Source: Sambucus nigra (taxonomy: Eukaryota > Streptophyta > Magnoliopsida > Dipsacales > Adoxaceae). Taken from it: a stretch of 64,000 nucleotides of DNA. Each line of letters starts with the position of its first letter. The stretch's first letter is position 1. Below are positions 60,432 to 64,000 of this stretch, one piece after another. The stretch lies in NCBI GenBank assembly GCA_949130495.1, contig OX422210.1, positions 636,268,585 to 636,332,584 of the forward strand. Reading direction: 5' to 3'. Position numbers and translations under genes: made by a program. Below the pieces are notes generated by a model, which was not told the DNA's origin, ran no database searches, and saw nothing but the letters and a program-made list of their open reading frames with translations.

Positions 60432-60764
60432 TTATATACAGCCATAATTCTCTTTTATAATTTCTTCGTATTTTTCTTGTACCCGGGCCATGTCTAGTCT
60501 AAGTTCATTAATAATACTATCCATTTTGGATAGGTTATGGCTTTCCATATTATTAAGATAATTTGCTAAATTTTGTTGGAATTTAACAAAGTCTGTGTAG
60601 AAGGTGGTTAATCCTTCTGTCTTAGCTTTTAAATCTAAATGTAAGTCTTTAACAAAGCTACTATTATAGTCTTGGGTAGCTACTATGGATGTGAAAATTA
60701 AATTTAATCTTTCTAATACAAGTCTAGTTGCTTTAGTAGCATTGACAATCTCATTTTCATTCAT
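60432..60764 (-). pseudogene. Small viral coiled-coil ORF
   Basis: 110 codons, MNENEIVNATKATRLV to a stop at 60432. Predicted helical with heptad-like spacing (LTTFYTDFVKFQQNLANYL, INELRLDMARVQEKYEEI). It lies between the leader ORF and the movement protein, and may be the N-terminal part of the polyprotein or a separate virion-associated-type protein. No specific family was recognised. Confidence 0.5.
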
Positions 60765-60920
60765 CTTATAATAAAATCTATCATCATTTATCTTTTCTAA
60801 ATTCTTTGGTAAAAATTTGTTAAGGTCTGAATGGAGAGGTATCTAAGTACCTCATTCCAGTTGGATCTAATTATCTCCATTAGGTAGATAATTGTCTAAT
60901 CTAGGAATAAGCTTAGCTTG

Positions 60921-61367
60921 TTATTTGGTAAGTTTAATTAACTTACTGTCTTGATTTTTAGTTAAAGTTTTAATTTCTAAAATATCTTTGTTAAGGACTG
61001 CTATATGATTAGTCTTAATATTTATTTCTTGTAAAACTTGTACTAGGTCTATTGGGATTTGGTTATCTATTTCTAGTAGTCTTTTAGAGATATTTTTTAT
61101 CTCTGTTTCTAGGGTTTGAGTGTCTTTTATTAATTGTTTTAATATAAGGAGTATACACTTATTTTGATTTAATATGCTATTAATAGCCCTAGCAGTGATT
61201 TGTCTACTGTCTGCGTGTTTAGCTGGGATATGTTCAACGTGTGAACAACCGTCTATGTGTGTAGTTAAACAACCTTCTTGATCTAAATCAGTTATGGTTA
61301 TAGGTTGGTAGTCTGGATTGGTTCCAAAAATATCTTTGTAAATGCGAGGGATAAATCCTAAGGTCAT
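60921..61367 (-). pseudogene. First viral ORF after the leader
   Basis: 148 codons from MTLGFIPRIYKDIFG at 61367 to a stop at 60921. It carries a Cys/His-containing stretch (GCLTTHIDGCSHVEHI) followed by a coiled coil (LLILKQLIKDTQTLETEI). It is the first ORF after the PBS. It looks intact, but the frame beyond the stop (60920-60780) continues with stops. Function unknown. Confidence 0.5.
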
Positions 61368-61408
61368 TAAAGTCTTTTTACTAAAAGTCTAAAAGGAGCG
61401 TCTTATCA

Positions 61409-61419
61409 CTCTGGTACCA
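61409..61419 (-). other. Second PBS-like motif in viral leader
   Basis: Minus-strand TGGTACCAGAG, one mismatch to the Met-tRNA complement TGGTATCAGAG. It lies 87 nt downstream of the first motif, with a duplicated leader segment between them. Confidence 0.4.
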
Positions 61420-61432
61420 GAATTAGGGTTTG

Positions 61433-61488
61433 GTCGAAATTAGGTGAGAGATTCTAAAGTCGGAATTAGGTGAGAGATTCTAAACACT
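61433..61488. repeat. Short tandem duplication in viral leader
   Basis: GAATTAGGTGAGAGATTCTAAA occurs twice in a row with slight change (AAATTAGG / GAATTAGG), between the two PBS-like motifs. Confidence 0.85.
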
Positions 61489-61496
61489 CTTAAAAG

Positions 61497-61506
61497 TCTG
61501 ATACCA
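61497..61506 (-). other. Viral primer-binding site (Met-tRNA)
   Basis: Minus-strand TGGTATCAGA, matching the first ten bases complementary to plant initiator Met-tRNA, the universal primer of plant pararetroviruses. It marks the origin of the viral map, about 130 nt before the first ORF. Confidence 0.7.
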
Positions 61507-61685
61507 ATTTTGGGTGTAAATTATAAATCTTTTTAAGGTATGGTCTTTAAAAAGTTTTCTATAAGACAAGAGGGGACCATAAAGGAGTATGATAATGTTG
61601 ACTTTGGGGCCATACAGGGACCACTTTTCGGGAAAAGGATAAAAGTCCGTTGAGAGGTCCGTTAAATGAGTCCGTTCTAGATCCC

Positions 61686-61713
61686 ATATATATATATATA
61701 TATATATATATAT
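61686..61713. repeat. (TA)n tract at right edge of viral insert
   Basis: 28 bp of TA repeat between the viral leader and a MITE. A further (TA)n lies at 62125-62154, suggesting the MITE split one longer TA tract. Confidence 0.95.
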
Positions 61714-62121
61714 CAAGGTTCTAAAAAACGCGGGACGTGATTGAGGCGTGGAGGCCAAGCCTTAAGCCTTAGAAGCCTAGGCGGGCCTAGACGTAAAAAG
61801 GCGTGAAAAGGCGTTTAGACCTTCTTAATATATTTTAATATTTTTTAATCATAACAAGGCTATTAAATTACCAAAATTACACATATCATAAAAATATGTC
61901 TGAATATATGCAAATTAAAATACTATTTGATTATTTTGGATGAGATAATGGTCCGGCTTGTAAACAAATTCTTTAAAAGGCGACATTGTTTCACTAAATC
62001 ATTGTTGTTTTTTATAAAAAAGTACACCTTAAGGGTTTTACCAAGAATAAGGCGTGAAAAGCGTAAGGCGAGGCGTTTCTCCCAAGCCGCCTAGGCGGGC
62101 CTAGGCGGATTTTTTAGAACA

Positions 62122-62124
<3 letters not shown>
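61714..62124. mobile_element. hAT-like MITE, 411 bp
   Basis: Imperfect terminal inverted repeats CAAGGTTCTAAAAAACGC and CGGATTTTTTAGAACAGTG (reverse complement CACTGTTCTAAAAAATCCG). Inner subterminal CCTAGGCGGGCCTAGGCG-type repeats occur at both ends. It sits in a (TA)n tract, so the 8-bp target duplication (TATATATA) is only suggestive. No coding sequence. Confidence 0.8.
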
Positions 62125-62158
<34 letters not shown>

Positions 62159-62460
62159 TGTAAATAATATATATTCAGTAAACAATTTTCAATGTTTATT
62201 TCAATTGTCTAATTTTTGTGTTTGATTGAAAATGTGAACAATTGTGATTTTCCAACTTATATCAAATAGATACATTTCGAAAAATATTCATTTGCTTTGA
62301 AATTATTTGTCCTAAAATCATTTACCTGGAATCATTTGCATTTTTTCAGTTTTCTATCAAACAGGGCCTAAGAGTTTAACTAAAGTGAGAGTTCTAAAAT
62401 GAAAAGTGGAGTTTAAATAAAAACACCATTTTAAAAATACATTGAATGGAAGCCTAATAA
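62125..62460. other. (TA)n and AT-rich intergenic DNA
   Basis: A TA tract to about 62154, then AT-rich sequence with no gene. The block CAAACAGGGCC near 62364 resembles the edge of small DNA transposons, but no partner end was found. Confidence 0.5.
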
Positions 62461-62469
62461 AAACTTTAG

Positions 62470-62725
62470 AAATAAGACTAAAGGTTGTTTGTTTTTATCT
62501 CTTAAGTCTGAATCTAAACCATTCAGATTTAAGAGGTATCAAAAAGTGTTTGTTTTTTTAAATAATTAAGATGTTAACGATTATATTTGACTTTGAATTA
62601 TTAAGAGATAAAATTACTGAACTTGAAGTCTGAATCAATCTAAATACATTCATTCAGATATAAAAATATACATATCTTTCAGATTCAAAGTTCAAACTTC
62701 AAATTCAAACTTACCTAAAGCAAAA
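62470..62725. repeat. Possible MITE with TTAAGTCTGAAT inverted repeats
   Basis: CTTAAGTCTGAAT (62501-62513) and ATTCAGATTTAAG (about 62521-62533) form a hairpin with a single mismatch. Similar blocks (AAGTCTGAATC at 62627, ATTCAGATA at 62653, TTTCAGATTCAAAG at 62676) repeat through the segment. The arrangement is typical of small hAT-type MITEs in eudicots, but exact ends were not resolved. Confidence 0.4.
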
Positions 62726-63921
62726 AAGAAAAAAAATAATTTTATAAACGAAAAACTTAGCTTCCCATTCTAGGGTCGTTGCCTTGCATAGATTGAAATA
62801 AAATGAATGCATTATAATATAATGATAACTTTCTTGAAATGGGTTTATAATTGTGGATGACATTATTTGACATGTTTGGATGCCAAGTTGCATGGTTCTT
62901 TGCTTCATTTTGAAACTCCATGATTGTTTCTTTGAACCCCCGTCACTAGCACCACCCAAAAATAAAAATTATTCTGTACCATCGTTATTTTCTTCTATTC
63001 TTAAATTTTTCCGTACATTGAATTATTGACGAATTGGCGATCAGGTGAAATGTCAAACAGTCATATTCAGTATGAAATTTCATTGTGTGTCGTTATTGTG
63101 ATAAGATTCTGATGAACTTTGAGACCAGCTAGAGATGTAGAAGCTGGTTGGTGACGGAAAGAAATTCTACAGTTGAATTTGTTGAAAATTGAGAATTTTG
63201 ATTGAACCATCTTGTTATATAAACAGGAATGGAGTTTGGAACAATCAACTTCTTTAAACCATTTTTCAATAAAAGACTGCGATTTTTAGACAATTAAACC
63301 ATGTCATGTCAGCAAACTTGTTTTGAAATAATACCCAAGAAATTTCAGAAGTTTCACCAAGTGAAGATGTTCAAGAACATTGGACATAAATGTTAGCGGC
63401 GGGTAAAATCCAGTCCCAGAAAGGATATAATAAGGTGCAGTCCAAGATGGTTTTGATTTTAGAATGTGGACTTCTACAATACAACTATGTGAGATAGTCG
63501 TATCACAAATAATCAAATTTTAATACATTCTGAACTATATTACAGGGATTAAGGACCGCACACTAAAGCAAAATCATATTGGACCCTATTATTTTTTGTG
63601 ATGGATGCAGGAGTTTAAATGTGTATAAATAAATATTAGATAAAACAAAGATGTCATTTTCTATTATTGCTGCAAATCATGTATCAACACAAAATACACT
63701 CAACAAGAACTTTTTCTAAAAGATTAATCAGAAGGAATTTCCGTATTAACTCTCTCTTTTTACGTAAAAATCAAAGGTCCTCTCAATTATTTCGGACCAA
63801 GATTCTCTACCAAAAGCACTGTACATTCTACTTGGACAAATTAATAACAAAAACTACCAACCTTGCTGTAACATGCACAGCCCTATCAAAATCTGGAGAC
63901 TTCTCTGCAAAATCAAAATCA
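62726..63921. other. Intergenic / 3' flanking DNA, no gene seen
   Basis: AT-rich sequence without recognisable domains or long structured repeats. The right part should include the 3' untranslated region and downstream flank of the minus-strand gene ending at 63922. ORFs here (for example 63667-63942 plus) are chance. Confidence 0.5.
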
Positions 63922-64000
63922 TCAAAATTCCAGAACATTTGACGTGAGGTCAAGTAAAGGCTCAAGAGCACTAGGAGCAAACTTTCGAGCGAAGAGGTGG
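63922..64000 (-). CDS. C-terminal exon of a host gene, possibly Core-2/I-branching (GT14-like) glycosyltransferase
   Basis: The minus strand at the window edge reads HLFARKFAPSALEPLLD, then LTSNVLEF and TGA at 63922-63924. The LFARKF...ALxPLL...VLxF ending resembles, from memory, the C-terminus of plant Core-2/I-branching beta-1,6-N-acetylglucosaminyltransferase family proteins, which are Golgi membrane enzymes. Only about 26 residues are visible, so the name is tentative. Coding is supported by a sensible stop and a conserved-looking motif, and by the lack of repeats nearby. The rest of the gene lies beyond 64000. Confidence 0.4.
   Translation of the reverse strand, partial: HLFARKFAPSALEPLLDLTSNVLEF

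Larger units (their letters stand above)
51872..61685 (-). mobile_element. Endogenous pararetrovirus (Caulimoviridae, florendovirus/petuvirus-like), decayed
   Basis: A 9.8-kb insert on the minus strand. Domain order from right to left is leader with PBS, two small coiled-coil ORFs, movement protein, coat protein with CCHC knuckle, protease, RT, RNase H, then a further reading frame, a promoter-like region and another ORF. Movement and coat proteins ahead of PR-RT-RNase H in one long frame is the florendovirus/petuvirus arrangement. There is no integrase and there are no LTRs. Each part has stops or frameshifts, so it is an old, silent copy. Both edges abut (TA)n tracts. Genus assignment is inference from gene order. 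Confidence 0.85.

Noticed and set aside
63667..63942. 91-codon plus-strand ORF at the right edge
   Set aside because: It overlaps the minus-strand C-terminal exon and its 3' flank; no domain.

Overview
This window is plant nuclear DNA, most likely from a eudicot. It is AT-rich and almost entirely made of nested transposable elements, plus one decayed endogenous pararetrovirus. The only probable host gene is a fragment: the last exon of a minus-strand gene at the right edge (63922-64000). No rRNA, tRNA or bacterial-type feature was seen. The species cannot be named from the sequence.

Left two thirds (1-47024) is one large nest, resolved here by target-site duplications (TSDs). An old Ty3/gypsy element (called Z, + strand) has its gag at 2-329, resumes at 43776 and ends in a shortened LTR at 46476-47024. 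Its gag is split by a solo LTR (G, 330-43770, TSD TCAGG). G is split by an oppositely oriented LTR element of the same family (A, 1808-38405, minus, TSD CTAGT) and by a CACTA DNA transposon (38672-42698). A was then invaded four times: by a small non-autonomous LTR element (B, 2727-6480, minus, TSD ACAAC/T); by a recent chromovirus of Tekay/Del type (C, 8312-18991, +, TSD CCATT); by a Helitron (21501-24041) in its internal region; and by another non-autonomous LTR element (D, 27560-37530, minus, TSD CCGAT with one mismatch). LTR divergence by eye (A over 6%, D about 3-4%, C about 1.6%) agrees with this order.

Element C is the only one with a nearly complete gag-protease-RT-RNase H-integrase-chromodomain reading frame, but it is broken by three TAG stops and one frameshift. 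A and D share LTR ends, PBS, PPT and an internal region of about 3.85 kb with only decayed gag/pol remnants. They look like a non-autonomous subfamily moved by proteins from C-like relatives.

47025-51826 is the 3' part of a Tat-like LTR element (E, + strand). It carries two antisense (minus-strand) broken genes, one of the 'putative gypsy type transposon' family. B is a deletion derivative of this family and keeps the tail of the second antisense gene.

51872-61685 is a decayed florendovirus/petuvirus-like pararetrovirus on the minus strand, with movement protein, coat protein, protease, RT and RNase H in that order. It lies exactly between two (TA)n tracts. It has a viral promoter-like region and an extra ORF that does not fit a simple circular genome, and it shows a striking strand-specific excess of the tetramer AGAC. 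A hAT-like MITE and AT-rich intergenic DNA follow, up to the edge of the host gene.
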